A stretch of 64,000 nt of DNA, from positions 62,001-126,000 of the forward strand of contig JAXHMM010000005.1 of the NCBI GenBank assembly GCA_034521445.1, written 5' to 3'. The notes beneath the pieces are model-generated. The model had not been told where the DNA came from and made no database searches. It worked only from the letters and a program-made list of their open reading frames with translations. The DNA is from Balneolaceae bacterium (GTDB lineage Bacteria > Bacteroidota > Rhodothermia > Balneolales > Balneolaceae). The translations under genes were made by a program, and so were the position numbers. This document shows, one piece after another, positions 29,530 to 39,255 of the stretch (position 1 is the first letter of the stretch; each line of letters starts with the position of its first letter).

Positions 29530-30555
29530 TCAGGGCTGCTGGTTCATCGCGCAGACCAGGGTATTTGCGTTGCCCATGTCAATTCCGATGGGAACGCCCT
29601 GATCGATCTGCCGCGAGGTATTGATGCAGTATCCGTTGACGGCCATTTTCTCAGGCTCGTCTGTAATCTGAACGTTGAGGATGCCTTCGAACTGCGAGGA
29701 GATTTGGCTGGTAAGCTCGTTGAAATAGGCCCCGCCTCCCACGATGTACATCTTCGAGCAGTCCTCGAAGTCGGAGTCCTCGAAGGCGTTGGCCACGGCC
29801 GGGCGCACGATGTTCTCGTAATAGGACTTCAGTACGCGCTGGCGCAGGGCGGTCAGGTCGACCATACGCTTGTTGATGTTGATGCGCCCGTTCTGGAAGG
29901 CGTTGTTGAGCTGGTGCTCAGTCTTGAAACCAAGGTAGTGGTTTTTCTGGAGCTCCTCCTTCATCATGTTGATGGCGTAGCGCAGACCCCGCGCGCTGGT
30001 TGCCGTCCGGCGGATGATGCCGTTGGGGGTGCTGAGCACGCCCTCCATGGACCCGTAGCCGAGACTTAGGATAAAGAAGTTGTTCTTTTCGGCCACCGGG
30101 CCGTGGCGCAGGGCGATGATGCCGCCCGCCACTTCAGGAATGACATAGACGTTATCAACGTTTACTGTCACCACCTGACGGCCCATGCCGTCGCCCCTCT
30201 TGAAGGTGGAACTGTCGTAGGAAATGTCGTAGGAGCGGGTCAGCTTCTGCTTGGCCGAATCCTTGTGCAGCTGGAACATTTCGAAGGGGAATCCCATTGT
30301 AAAGGAAAAATTGCTGCCCGCCTTGCTCTGGGCAACCAGCAGGGCGGCCCGGAGCATGACCTCAAAGTCAAGTTCGCCGGGTGCGCAGTTGATGAGCCGG
30401 TGAGGGGACAGCCCTTCCTTGAGGGCCAAGTTTCCGACCATATAGGACTCTTCCTGGTACTCGATCTTGAGTCCGTCCAGAAGGGTGTTGCTTACCCCGT
30501 TCAGCTGTGCCCTGGTTGACTCAAATACACTGGGAAACGAAGAAATATCTACCAT
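29530..30555 (-). CDS. actin-like (ParM/ALP-type) protein, apparently circularly permuted
   Basis: A 341-residue protein of the actin/ParM/Ta0583-like family. Family blocks in order: FPSVF (7-11), YMVGNLAL (38-45), FTMGFPFEMFQ (85-95), VYVIPEVAGGIIAL (136-149), the phosphate-2 region FILSLGYGSMEGVL (161-174), the adenosine loop MYIVGGGAYF (269-278) and MAVNGYC (304-310). The phosphate-1 hairpin, normally at the N-terminus before FPS, is instead at the very end: IGIDMGNANTLV (323-334), seven residues from the stop. The phosphate-2 aspartate is replaced by Ser164. No frameshift explains this: upstream is an AT-rich intergenic region. It likely forms nucleotide-dependent filaments with the bactofilin. 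Confidence 0.85.
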   Translation of the reverse strand: MVDISSFPSVFESTRAQLNGVSNTLLDGLKIEYQEESYMVGNLALKEGLSPHRLINCAPGELDFEVMLRAALLVAQSKAGSNFSFTMGFPFEMFQLHKDSAKQKLTRSYDISYDSSTFKRGDGMGRQVVTVNVDNVYVIPEVAGGIIALRHGPVAEKNNFFILSLGYGSMEGVLSTPNGIIRRTATSARGLRYAINMMKEELQKNHYLGFKTEHQLNNAFQNGRININKRMVDLTALRQRVLKSYYENIVRPAVANAFEDSDFEDCSKMYIVGGGAYFNELTSQISSQFEGILNVQITDEPEKMAVNGYCINTSRQIDQGVPIGIDMGNANTLVCAMNQQP

Positions 30556-30753
30556 TTTATTTTTATTTTATTCACCGGTGCCCGTTTGGGACCTTTTAAA
30601 GCTTGGTTATAATAACAAATTTTTTCGTGAAAAAGCCACTAATTCGCCCAACCCGTACAAATACGTACCTTTCGGCCTGGGCCGCGGCGGCGTGGCACCC
30701 CCGCCGCCGACCTTCGAATCCTCGCTGCAACCCCTAAGCAAATTATCTTATAA

Positions 30754-31980
30754 ATGATTACCAGCCAAGAAGCCACACAACTCGAAGACAAGTACGGCGC
30801 GCACAACTATCACCCGCTGCCCGTGGTCCTCTCCCGCGGAGAGGGGGTTCATGTGTGGGACCCGGAGGGCAACCGCTACTACGATTTCCTATCGGCTTAC
30901 TCGGCCGTCAACCAGGGACATGGCCATCCCAGGGTGGTGCAGGCCCTCACCGAACAGGCCGGACAGCTCTCCCTCACCTCCCGCGCCTTCTACAACGACC
31001 GCCTGGGGGCCTATGAGAAGTACATGAGCGATTATTTCGGCTACGACAAGCTGCTGCCGATGAATACCGGCGCGGAGGGCGTGGAGACAGCCATCAAGCT
31101 CTGCCGTAAGTGGGCCTACCAGAAAAAGGGCATTCCCGAAGGCAAGGCCAAGATCATCGTGGCCGACGGCAACTTCCACGGGCGCACGGTCACTATTATC
31201 TCCTTTTCCAACGACCCGCTGGCCCGAGACGAATTCGGCCCCTATACCCCGGGTTTTGAATCCATCCCCTATAACGACCTGGACGCACTGGAGGAGGCGC
31301 TGAAGGACGATCACGTGGCCGGTTTTATGGTGGAACCCATCCAGGGCGAGGCCGGCGTGGTGGTCCCCGACGAGGGCTACCTTAAAGGGGCCGAAGAGCT
31401 CTGCCGGGAGCACAACGTGCTGCTCATCGCCGACGAAATCCAGACCGGACTGGCGCGCACAGGCAAGAGGCTGTGCGTGGACCACGAGGACGTACGTCCC
31501 GATATGATCATTCTCGGCAAAGCCCTCTCGGGCGGCGCCTATCCCGTTTCGGCGGTCATGGCCGACAATGAGATCATGAACTGCATCAAACCGGGCGAAC
31601 ACGGCTCCACCTACGGGGGCAACCCCCTGGCCTGCGCGGTCGCCATTGCGGCCCTGGACGTGCTGCGCGACGAGAACCTGGCCGAAAACGCCGAAAAGCT
31701 GGGTAAGATTTTCCGAAGCGAGATGCAGAAACTGGTGGACGATATCGACCTGCTCAAGCTGGTGCGCGGCAAGGGCCTGCTGAACGCCGTGGTCATCAAC
31801 GACAGCCCGGACAGCGACACCGCATGGAACATCTGCGTACAGCTCAAGGAAAACGGCATGCTGGCCAAACCCACCCACGGCAACATCATCCGCTTCGCCC
31901 CTCCCCTGGTGATGACCGAGGAGCAGCTTCACGACTGCGTCTCCATCATCGAGAAGACGTTCCGGGAATACGGGGGCTGA
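30754..31980 (+). CDS. rocD: ornithine aminotransferase
   Basis: A 408-residue class III PLP aminotransferase that moves the delta-amino group of ornithine to 2-oxoglutarate, giving glutamate semialdehyde. The opening [21 protein letters not shown] is cut here to its hallmark [47 protein letters not shown] and the PLP-lysine block ILGKALSGG (K256) follow. These features favour RocD over ArgD. It is divergent from the actin-like gene across 198 bp and has its own terminator at 32005-32045. Confidence 0.93.
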   Translation: MITSQEATQLEDKYGAHNYHPLPVVLSRGEGVHVWDPEGNRYYDFLSAYSAVNQGHGHPRVVQALTEQAGQLSLTSRAFYNDRLGAYEKYMSDYFGYDKLLPMNTGAEGVETAIKLCRKWAYQKKGIPEGKAKIIVADGNFHGRTVTIISFSNDPLARDEFGPYTPGFESIPYNDLDALEEALKDDHVAGFMVEPIQGEAGVVVPDEGYLKGAEELCREHNVLLIADEIQTGLARTGKRLCVDHEDVRPDMIILGKALSGGAYPVSAVMADNEIMNCIKPGEHGSTYGGNPLACAVAIAALDVLRDENLAENAEKLGKIFRSEMQKLVDDIDLLKLVRGKGLLNAVVINDSPDSDTAWNICVQLKENGMLAKPTHGNIIRFAPPLVMTEEQLHDCVSIIEKTFREYGG

Positions 31981-32004
31981 GCCTTACCCTTCCCTCTTCA
32001 ATCC

Positions 32005-32045
32005 AAGCGGCCTTTCCGGCATTCTCCGGGGAGGCCGCTTTTTTT
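32005..32045 (+). terminator. intrinsic terminator of rocD
   Basis: A perfect 9-bp stem AAGCGGCCT / AGGCCGCTT (32005-32013 and 32032-32040), with inner CCGG pairs in the loop, runs into seven T residues (32039-32045). It begins 25 bp after the rocD stop. Confidence 0.9.
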
Positions 32046-32110
32046 ACGCCCGGCCGCGCCGGTCACACACCGTACCTAATATAATGGATCAGGCGCCGTC
32101 TGTTTTCGGA

Positions 32111-32695
32111 CTAGCTCCGTACGAAGTCCTCAAGGAACCCGTAGTCATGGTTATCCGCGGCCCTTAAGGCACGAATGTAGCGCTTTCGCACTTCTCCCGG
32201 ACCATCCAGGTTGCCCGATCCCCAGGAAAAGGGACTGAGGCCCCACCACCGCTCAAGTATGTGATCGGATACGAGCCGTGCATGTCGCCCATTGCCGTTC
32301 GGAAAGGCATGGATGTAAACCAGCCTGTGATGAAAACATACGACTATTTTATCCGGCCTGAAGGATTCATGCTCTTTCCAGTAGGCCAGGTCATCCAATA
32401 GTTCTCGCAGCGCTACAGGAATTTGAGGCCAATCTATGCCAATATTCTTGTTGCTTCGGCGATAGTTTCCTGCCCAATCCCACACCTTGCCAAACATTTT
32501 CCGGTGCAGCGTGCGCAAAAAATTTTCATCCAGCTCCGCTGGTCCACGCTTCCTAGACAGCCAACGATGTGCTTCCAGAATATTCCTGTGTTCCCAGATG
32601 TTCAGCTCCTCACGTGTTGTGATATGCGATAACCTGAGTCTTTCCTTTTCGTCAGGCTCAAGCGGTGTTGCCCCGTCAGGATGTTCTGTCCCCAT
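32111..32695 (-). CDS. Fic-family protein, 'mobile mystery protein B'
   Basis: A 194-residue Fic-domain protein. The full catalytic motif HAFPNGNGRHAR is at 129-140, fitting HxFx(D/N)GNGRxxR, so AMP-transfer activity is plausible. The N-terminal part (LNIWEHRNILEAHRWLSRKR) and GNYRRSNKNIG are typical of the mobile mystery protein B group, which always pairs with an HTH partner (A). I do not see a clear inhibitory (S/T)xxxE(G/N) helix. It starts immediately after the partner's stop codon. Local GC is lower than in flanking genes, suggesting transfer. Confidence 0.88.
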   Translation of the reverse strand: MGTEHPDGATPLEPDEKERLRLSHITTREELNIWEHRNILEAHRWLSRKRGPAELDENFLRTLHRKMFGKVWDWAGNYRRSNKNIGIDWPQIPVALRELLDDLAYWKEHESFRPDKIVVCFHHRLVYIHAFPNGNGRHARLVSDHILERWWGLSPFSWGSGNLDGPGEVRKRYIRALRAADNHDYGFLEDFVRS

Positions 32696-33160
32696 TTATT
32701 CGCTCCAAAAGGTAGCAGGCTCTTCCACCAGGATCTGGTCAATGTGATCCTTCAACGCCCTTTCCAGCTCATCATCACCCAGACCTTGTTCCTCCAACTT
32801 CATGGAGTGGTCCGTCCTGTTCATGCGTTTCAAGGCGATCTTTCTGGCTTGCTCGCGAACCAGATCTTCCAGCGTGGATTTCGGTACAAAACCGTAGACA
32901 AAGGTTACCCCCAGAGCATCCGCAATTTTCTCCAGCGTCGATATCTTAATTTCTCGCCTGGCTTCGGCCGATTCTATGCGCGATATCCTTGACTGGTCAA
33001 GGTCAGCGCGATCCGCCAGATCGTAGGTAGACATGCCAAGACTTTCACGTATGGTTTTGATCCAGCCTCTTTCTGGCACTGGAAGCTGCAGTAACGGCTT
33101 CAACTTTTTCAACTTCTGATCCAGCTGTTCACGGATAAGCTTTTTGTCCCAATAATCCAT
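32696..33160 (-). CDS. XRE-family HTH protein, 'mobile mystery protein A'
   Basis: A 154-residue DNA-binding protein with a Cro/CI-type helix-turn-helix (MSTYDLADRADLDQSRISRI, residues 43-62). GWIKTIRESLGMS before it and VTFVYGFVP after it are hallmarks of mobile mystery protein A. It probably represses its own operon and may act as antitoxin or immunity partner for the Fic protein, whose ATG abuts its stop. The frame runs open to 33265, but the upstream residues are AT-rich non-coding sequence; the ATG at 33160 is the natural start. Confidence 0.85.
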   Translation of the reverse strand: MDYWDKKLIREQLDQKLKKLKPLLQLPVPERGWIKTIRESLGMSTYDLADRADLDQSRISRIESAEARREIKISTLEKIADALGVTFVYGFVPKSTLEDLVREQARKIALKRMNRTDHSMKLEEQGLGDDELERALKDHIDQILVEEPATFWSE

Positions 33161-33302
33161 AAAGATGATATATCTACCATTGTTTTTATATTTATTAATG
33201 ATAAATATAACATTAATATATGAAATTTCAATGATATTTATAGCATTATCAGAGGACGTCTGCACCAGAGCTTATTAAAGGAGGGGGTACTATGCCCACA
33301 AT

Positions 33303-33337
33303 AAAAAAAGGCAGCTCGCCGTGTGACGAACTGCCTT
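33303..33337 (-). terminator. intrinsic terminator after tRNA-fMet
   Basis: On the minus strand AAGGCAGTTCGTC pairs with GGCGAGCTGCCTT (33337-33325 and 33320-33308, with G-T pairs near the loop), followed by TTTTTT. It starts 7 bases after the tRNA 3' end. Confidence 0.85.
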
Positions 33338-33344
33338 GGATCAG

Positions 33345-33417
<73 letters not shown>

Positions 33418-33561
33418 ATGTAGATGCCTAAGATACGGCCCCTTCCGGGTACTTGTCAATAATTATCTGGAGAATTCTGGCCCTCTCCTTTGAAAACGAG
33501 GAGGAAAAATTATACCATTCCTCTCCTCTCCGAACCGCAACGCCAAAAACATTCACACACC

Positions 33562-34890
33562 ATGTCCGCCGACGAGCTCATTCATCCCCGGAACGTCCAC
33601 GAAATCCTGAACCGGCACATCCTGACGGACGGCTACGACATCGTACTCGACCTGCAGAAGAGCAAGGGCATGATGCTGCACGACGCGCGCAGCGGCAAGG
33701 AGTACCTGGACCTGTTCACCTTCTTCGCCTCCAACCCGCTGGGCATGAACCACCCGGCCCTGGATAACGCCGAATTCCGCGATAAGCTCGGCCGGGTCGC
33801 CGTCAACAAGCCCTCCAACTCCGATATCTACACCGGCGAGATGGCCGAGTTCGTGGACAACTTCTCGCGAGTGGGCATTCCAGGCTACCTTCCCCACTCC
33901 TTCTTCATCGCGGGAGGAGCGCTGGCCGTGGAGAACGCCCTCAAGGTGGCATTCGACTGGAAGGTGCAGAAAAACTTCGAGAAGGGCTACCGCGAGGAGC
34001 GGGGTTTCAAGGTGCTTCACCTTGACCAGGCCTTTCACGGGCGGTCGGGCTACACCCTCTCGCTCACCAACACCGACCCGCGCAAGACGCGCTACTTTCC
34101 CAAGTTCGACTGGCCGCGGATCGCCTCGCCCGCCATGGAATACCCCGAAACCCCCGAACGCGCCGCCTCCGCGGAAGAGCGGGAGCGCAGGGCTCTGGCC
34201 CAGGCGGAGCGCCACTTCGAACGCAACCCCGACCAGATCGCCTGCATCATACTGGAGCCCATCCAGGGCGAGGGAGGCGACCGTCACTTCCGGCCTGAGT
34301 TTCACCGGGCGCTGCGGGAGCTGGCCGACCGCCACGAGGCCCTGCTGGTTCACGATGAGGTGCAGACCGGCGTGGGACTTACCGGACGCTTCTGGGCCCA
34401 CGAACACTACATCAAACCTGACATCCTGGCCTTCGGCAAGAAGGCCCAGGTATGCGGCATTCTGGCAGGAGAGCGCATCGACGAGGTGCCCGACAACTGT
34501 TTCAAGGTCTCCTCGCGCATCAACTCCACATGGGGAGGCAACCTGGTCGACATGGTGCGCTTCGGGCGCATCCTGCAGGTCATCGAGGAGGAGGAGCTGG
34601 TGCAGAACGCCGAACAGAAGGGACAATTCCTGCAAAAGGGTCTCCGGGAGCTGGCCTCGGAACACGAGGTGCTTTCCAACCCACGGGGCAAGGGACTGAT
34701 GTGCGCGGTGGACCTGCCCGATGCGGCCACGCGCGATGCGGTGCGCAGGGCGTGTTTCGAGCGGCAGATGATGATCCTTGGCTGCGGCGAGCGCACCCTT
34801 CGCTTCCGTCCTCCGCTCACGGTGCAGCAGGAGCAGCTGACACGGGCCCTTGAAATCGTGGAGGCCTCCGTGAAGGCGGTGAAAGCATAA
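33562..34890 (+). CDS. lat: L-lysine 6-transaminase
   Basis: A 442-residue class III PLP aminotransferase that moves the epsilon-amino group of lysine to 2-oxoglutarate, giving aminoadipate semialdehyde. The LAT-specific blocks are clear: LDLFTFFASNPLGMNHP, DIYTGEMAEFV, FFIAGGALAVENALK, QAFHGRSGYTLSLTN, EPIQGEGGDRHF and the lysine loop AFGKKAQVCG (about 290-299). The frame opens at 33490, but the ATG at 33562 begins the conserved protein. It is convergent with purL. Aldehyde dehydrogenase at 45801-47171 could oxidise a semialdehyde product, but this is only inference. Confidence 0.9.
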   Translation: MSADELIHPRNVHEILNRHILTDGYDIVLDLQKSKGMMLHDARSGKEYLDLFTFFASNPLGMNHPALDNAEFRDKLGRVAVNKPSNSDIYTGEMAEFVDNFSRVGIPGYLPHSFFIAGGALAVENALKVAFDWKVQKNFEKGYREERGFKVLHLDQAFHGRSGYTLSLTNTDPRKTRYFPKFDWPRIASPAMEYPETPERAASAEERERRALAQAERHFERNPDQIACIILEPIQGEGGDRHFRPEFHRALRELADRHEALLVHDEVQTGVGLTGRFWAHEHYIKPDILAFGKKAQVCGILAGERIDEVPDNCFKVSSRINSTWGGNLVDMVRFGRILQVIEEEELVQNAEQKGQFLQKGLRELASEHEVLSNPRGKGLMCAVDLPDAATRDAVRRACFERQMMILGCGERTLRFRPPLTVQQEQLTRALEIVEASVKAVKA

Positions 34891-34906
34891 CCCTCGAGGC
34901 GTCCTT

Positions 34907-37162
34907 CTAGCCGGCCTGCAGGCTGCGCCCGTCCATGATGTCGTGGAAGACCGAGCTGTAGCTTTCGGCCAGCTTATCCACCTTCAGGCCGGCCATGCCG
35001 CGCATCTCCAGCACGTCGCCCCCCACCGTGCCCAAAGTATGGCAGGGCACGCCCGCATCGGAAAAATGGGCGGTCACATCAGCGGCCTTCTCCACCTCGC
35101 AGGTAACCACCACGCCCGACTGCGCCTCGCTGAACAGGATCTCATGGTCGGTGCCGCCCAGGTCGTCGAGCTCCACGGTGGCGCCCAGGCCTGAAAAGAT
35201 GGCCATCTCGGCCAGGGTCACCGCCAGTCCCCCGTCGGAGAGGTCGTGGGCGGCGTTGAGCAATCCCTCGTGGATGGCTTCCAGCAGGGCGTCCTGCAGC
35301 ATCTTCTCAAAATCCAGGTCGAGCACGGGAGCATCGCCGGCGGTCAGACCGTGGATGGCGTGCAGGTACTCGCTGCCTCCCAGGCCCCTGCGCTCCGCCC
35401 CGATGTAGAGCACAGCATCGCCCTCCCCCTTGAAGGCGGGGGTGGTGGTATGCTTTTCAAGATCCTCCACCAGTCCCAGCATGCCGATGACCGGCGTGGG
35501 GAATACGGCGTGTTTCGGGTTCTCGTTGTAGAAACTCACGTTGCCGCCGGTGACCGGGGTGTTAAAGGTGCGGCAGGCTTCGCTCATGCCGGCCAGCGCC
35601 TCCCGGAAGGTCCAGTAGACCTCCGGCTTGTAGGGATTGCCGAAGTTGAGGCAGTTGGTAATGGCCATGGGCCTGCCCCCGCTGCAAACCACGTTGCGGG
35701 CCGATTCGGCCACGGCGATGGCGCCCCCGCGGCGGGGATTCAGGTAGACGTAGCGCCCGTTGCAGTCGGTCTTGACCGCCAGGCCCTTGCGGGTGCCCTT
35801 CACACGAATCACTCCGGAGTTGCTGGGACCCGGACGATTGACCGTGTTGGTGCGCACCATGGTGTCGTACTGCTCGTGCACCCAGCTCTTGTCGGCGATG
35901 TTGGGTGAGGCCAGCAGGCGCAGCAGGGTCTGGCCGTGGTCGGAGGGATGGTCCAGGCTGCCCGGATCAAAGTTCATGGTATCGTCGAGGTAGGCGGGCC
36001 GTTCGGCCTCGCGCACATATTGTGGCGCGCCGCCGCCCAGCACCAGGCTGTCGGCGGGAATTTCGGCCTTCACCTCCCCGTCCTTCAGGTAGGTCACCTT
36101 GTCGCCGTCGGTCACCTCGCCGATGACCACCGCATTGAGGTCCCACTTTTCGTAGATGTCGATAATCTCCTGCTCGCGGCCCTTCTCGGCCACCACCAGC
36201 ATGCGCTCCTGGCTTTCGGAGAGAAGGAGCTCGTAGGCCGTCATCCCATCCTCACGGGCCGGCACCTTGTCCAGGTCCAGACGCATGCCGCATTTGCCCT
36301 TGGCGCTCATCTCCGAGGAGGAGCAGGAGATGCCGGCCGCGCCCATGTCCTGCATGCCGACCACGCCGCCGTTCTTAATGGCCTCCAGGGAGGCCTCCAG
36401 CAGCAATTTTTCGGTAAAGGGGTCGCCCACCTGCACGCTGGGACGCCTGTCCTCGCTATCCTCGTCGATCTCCTCGGAGGCAAAGGTGGCCCCGTGGATG
36501 CCGTCGCGGCCGGTAGAGGAACCCACGATGATTACGGGATTGCCGGCCCCGCGGGCCACGGCCGAAACCGTCTCGCCCTCCTTGACGATGCCCACGCTCA
36601 TGGCGTTGACAAGGGGATTGCCCTCGTAGCGCTCATCAAAATAGATCTCGCCGCCCACCACCGGCACGCCAAAGGAGTTGCCGTAGTCGGCGATGCCGCG
36701 CACCACCCCATCCAGAAGGAAACGCACGCGGGGCTCCTCCAGGCTTCCGAAACGCAGGGAGTTGAGGCTGGCAATGGGACGCGCGCCCATGGTGAAAATA
36801 TCGCGGTGTATGCCGCCCACACCTGTAGCCGCCCCCTGGTAGGGCTCGATGGCGGAGGGATGATTGTGGCTCTCCACCTTGAAGGCACAGCCAAGACCGT
36901 CGCCGATGTCCACCAGTCCGGCGTTTTCCTCGCCTGCGCCAACCAGCAGCTGGGGTCCTTCGTTGGGCAGCTTCTTGATCTCCAGGATGGAGTTCTTGTA
37001 GGAGCAGTGCTCACTCCACATCACCGAATAGACACCCAGTTCGGTGAAAGTGGGCGTGCGGCCGAGAAATTCCCTGATCTTATCAAATTCCTCCTCGCTG
37101 AGGCCGTGTTCCTTGGCCAGTTCCAGGTTCACTTCGGGTTCCGCGCGGCTGACGTCTGACAT
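34907..37162 (-). CDS. purL: phosphoribosylformylglycinamidine synthase, PurL subunit
   Basis: A 751-residue ATP-dependent enzyme of purine synthesis (FGAR to FGAM), the small-PurL type that works with PurQ and Pur[12 protein letters not shown] near residue 45-55, [37 protein letters not shown] and [15 protein letters not shown] are diagnostic. Two AIR-synthase-like halves are present. The open frame runs to 37270, but those residues are not PurL-like; the ATG at 37162 matches the family. No other purine genes are in the window. Confidence 0.96.
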   Translation of the reverse strand: MSDVSRAEPEVNLELAKEHGLSEEEFDKIREFLGRTPTFTELGVYSVMWSEHCSYKNSILEIKKLPNEGPQLLVGAGEENAGLVDIGDGLGCAFKVESHNHPSAIEPYQGAATGVGGIHRDIFTMGARPIASLNSLRFGSLEEPRVRFLLDGVVRGIADYGNSFGVPVVGGEIYFDERYEGNPLVNAMSVGIVKEGETVSAVARGAGNPVIIVGSSTGRDGIHGATFASEEIDEDSEDRRPSVQVGDPFTEKLLLEASLEAIKNGGVVGMQDMGAAGISCSSSEMSAKGKCGMRLDLDKVPAREDGMTAYELLLSESQERMLVVAEKGREQEIIDIYEKWDLNAVVIGEVTDGDKVTYLKDGEVKAEIPADSLVLGGGAPQYVREAERPAYLDDTMNFDPGSLDHPSDHGQTLLRLLASPNIADKSWVHEQYDTMVRTNTVNRPGPSNSGVIRVKGTRKGLAVKTDCNGRYVYLNPRRGGAIAVAESARNVVCSGGRPMAITNCLNFGNPYKPEVYWTFREALAGMSEACRTFNTPVTGGNVSFYNENPKHAVFPTPVIGMLGLVEDLEKHTTTPAFKGEGDAVLYIGAERRGLGGSEYLHAIHGLTAGDAPVLDLDFEKMLQDALLEAIHEGLLNAAHDLSDGGLAVTLAEMAIFSGLGATVELDDLGGTDHEILFSEAQSGVVVTCEVEKAADVTAHFSDAGVPCHTLGTVGGDVLEMRGMAGLKVDKLAESYSSVFHDIMDGRSLQAG

Positions 37163-37354
37163 CGGGCGAACTATTTTCGGTGGTGGTTTCCGGTTGAATG
37201 GCGGGGTGCGCGAGGCCGGGGCGTGCCGGTGCCCGGCAGGCCCGGAAAGCGCCCCCGATCGAAGGGGCAAAAGATAGCGAAATCGCTACTTGCATCATAA
37301 TGCCCTACGATTCGTATATTCCATCGCTTGGCAACCCTAACAACGTACCCGACT

Positions 37355-37942
37355 ATGAAAATCAAGGCCATCATCACCGTCGTCATCCTCCTGCTGGTGG
37401 GCGGATACAGCATCAGCAAATACAACACCCTGGTATCCCAGCAAGAGACGGTCAACCAGCGCTGGGCGCAGGTGGAGAACCAATACCAGCGCCGCTCTGA
37501 CCTGATCCCCAACCTGGTGAACACCGTCCAGGGAGCGGCCGACTTTGAGCAGGAGACCCTCACCGAGGTGATCGAGGCGCGCAGCCAGGCCACCTCCATC
37601 CAGGTGTCGTCCGAAGACCTCAACAACCCGCAGGCCCTGCAGCAGTTCCAGCAGGCCCAGAACCAGCTTACCGGGGCGCTCTCCCGCCTGCTGGTAACCG
37701 TGGAAAAATACCCTGAGCTGCAGGCCAACGAGAATTTCCAGGACCTGCAGACCCAGCTGGAAGGTACGGAGAACCGCATCGCCACCGAACGCCAGCGCTT
37801 CAACGAGGCAGTGCAGGGCTATAATACCTCTATCCGGCGTTTCCCGACCAATATCTTCGCCGGCCTGTTCGGCTTCGGGCAGAAAGCCTATTTTGAGGCT
37901 GAAGAGGGAGCCGAGGAGGTCCCCGAAGTGAATTTCAATTGA
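37355..37942 (+). CDS. lemA: LemA-family membrane protein
   Basis: A 195-residue protein with one N-terminal membrane anchor (IKAIITVVILLLVGGYS), then the LemA helical bundle: YNTLVSQQETVNQRWAQVEN, YQRRSDLIPNLVNTVQG, LLVTVEKYPELQANENF, NRIATERQRFNEAVQGYN and FPTNIFAGLFGF. The role is not well defined in bacteria. It starts a cluster with two TPM-domain genes, the usual arrangement of lemA with ygcG-like genes. The frame opens at 37328; the ATG at 37355 fits the family. Confidence 0.93.
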   Translation: MKIKAIITVVILLLVGGYSISKYNTLVSQQETVNQRWAQVENQYQRRSDLIPNLVNTVQGAADFEQETLTEVIEARSQATSIQVSSEDLNNPQALQQFQQAQNQLTGALSRLLVTVEKYPELQANENFQDLQTQLEGTENRIATERQRFNEAVQGYNTSIRRFPTNIFAGLFGFGQKAYFEAEEGAEEVPEVNFN

Positions 37943-37973
37943 CCGCTTGACCCAGGGCATCCGAAAACCAGAC

Positions 37974-38429
37974 ATGGCTATGGCTTTTCTTACCGACGAA
38001 CAGGAACAAACGGTTGTGCGCGCCATCGCGCAGGCCGAAAAACAGACCTCCGGGGAGATCCGCATTCACATGGAGGAGCACGCGCCCCGCGAACCCCTGG
38101 AGCGCGCCGCCCGACTCTTCCACGAACTGGGTATGGATCAGACCGAAGAACAGAACGGAATCCTGATCTATGTGGCCACCGAAGACCACAAGGTGGCCGT
38201 CTACGCCGGCAAGGGCGTCCACCGGCAGGTGGAGGACCATTTCTGGAATGATGTGCTTCAGCTAATTCTGGAACATTTCCGGGAGGAGCGGCACGCCGAG
38301 GGACTCATCGCAGCGGTGGAAAAATCCGCCGCCAAGCTCGCCGGGATGTATCCCTACGCCAGGGGCGACGTCAACGAACTGACCAACAAGATAAGCTACC
38401 GCGAACGCCAGAAACCCGAAAACGAATGA
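37974..38429 (+). CDS. TPM-domain protein, small cytosolic type
   Basis: About 151 residues with a TPM fold: FLTDEQEQTVVRAIAQAEKQTSGEIRIH, then RLFHELGMDQTEEQNGILIYVATEDHKVAVYAGKGV in pieces, and VEDHFWNDVLQLILEHFREE. No signal peptide or membrane segment is visible. It sits between lemA and a ygcG-like gene whose ATG overlaps its stop by four bases (ATGA), so translation is coupled. Starts at 37947, 37974 and 37980 are all possible. Confidence 0.85.
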   Translation: MAMAFLTDEQEQTVVRAIAQAEKQTSGEIRIHMEEHAPREPLERAARLFHELGMDQTEEQNGILIYVATEDHKVAVYAGKGVHRQVEDHFWNDVLQLILEHFREERHAEGLIAAVEKSAAKLAGMYPYARGDVNELTNKISYRERQKPENE

Positions 38430-39232
38430 GGTTCCCCCGCACGTTCCGACTGATCCCCGCCCTGCTTCTTTGCGTCCTTGTCGCCCTGCCTCAGCTTATC
38501 CAGGCCCAGCAGCCGAATTTTCCCTCCGAGCCCAGGGGACACGTCAGCGATTTCGCCGGTTTCCTGAATGCCTCCGAAACACAGCGTCTGGAATCCAAGC
38601 TGCGCACCTACCGCGACACCACCACGACGGTCATCGCCATCGCCACCCTGCAGAGCCTGCAGGGCGCGTCCATCGAGGAGACCGCCACCGCCATGTTCAA
38701 CGCATGGAACATGTGGGAGGACGACCGCGACAACGGCGTGCTCATCCTGGTCTCCGAAGAGGAGCGCCAGCTCCGCATCGAAGTGGGCTACGGCCTGGAA
38801 GGCGCCATACCCGACGTGATGGCCGGCCGCATCATCCGCAATATCCTCACGCCCTCTTTTCGCAAGGGCGACTACTACGAGGGCTTCGACCGTGCCACCT
38901 CGGCCCTTATCCAGCTCGCCTCCGGGGAGTTCGAGGGCGAGCTGACCGAAAGCCGTGAAAGCGGCGGAGACGACGACAGCGGCTCGCTGATCGTCTTCCT
39001 GCTTTTCCTGGCCTTTGTGGTCTACGTCTCCTCCCGACGCGGCGGCGGCAAGGGCGGCGGCAAGGGCAGCCGGCGCCGGCGCACCCTGGGTCCCGGTGGA
39101 TTCATCTTCCTGGGCGGGGGCGGATTCGGCGGAGGAGGAGGCGGCTTCGGAGGCGGCGGCGGAGGTTTCGGCGGATTTGGCGGGGGAGGTGGATTCGGCT
39201 CCGGCGGGGGCGGCGCCAGCGGCGGCTGGTAG
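38426..39232 (+). CDS. TPM-domain protein, YgcG-like, with Gly-rich tail
   Basis: A 268-residue exported membrane protein: signal peptide ending IQAQQ, then a TPM domain (HVSDFAGFLNASETQRLESKL, TTTVIAIATLQSLQG, NGVLILVSEEERQLRIEVGYGLEGAIPD in pieces, to about residue 170), one membrane segment (LIVFLLFLAFVVYV), then a basic stretch and a long tail of Gly, Phe and Ser ending SGGW. The Gly-rich tail is normal for this family. TPM proteins have been linked to membrane stress and PSII repair in plants; the bacterial role is open. Confidence 0.88.
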   Translation: MRFPRTFRLIPALLLCVLVALPQLIQAQQPNFPSEPRGHVSDFAGFLNASETQRLESKLRTYRDTTTTVIAIATLQSLQGASIEETATAMFNAWNMWEDDRDNGVLILVSEEERQLRIEVGYGLEGAIPDVMAGRIIRNILTPSFRKGDYYEGFDRATSALIQLASGEFEGELTESRESGGDDDSGSLIVFLLFLAFVVYVSSRRGGGKGGGKGSRRRRTLGPGGFIFLGGGGFGGGGGGFGGGGGGFGGFGGGGGFGSGGGGASGGW

Positions 39233-39255
39233 GCGCTCCTCCCCTGACGTGACCG

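Noticed and set aside
39100-39230. Dense GGC/GGA repeat
   Set aside because: It is the coding Gly/Phe/Ser tail normal for YgcG-like TPM proteins, not an independent repeat element.
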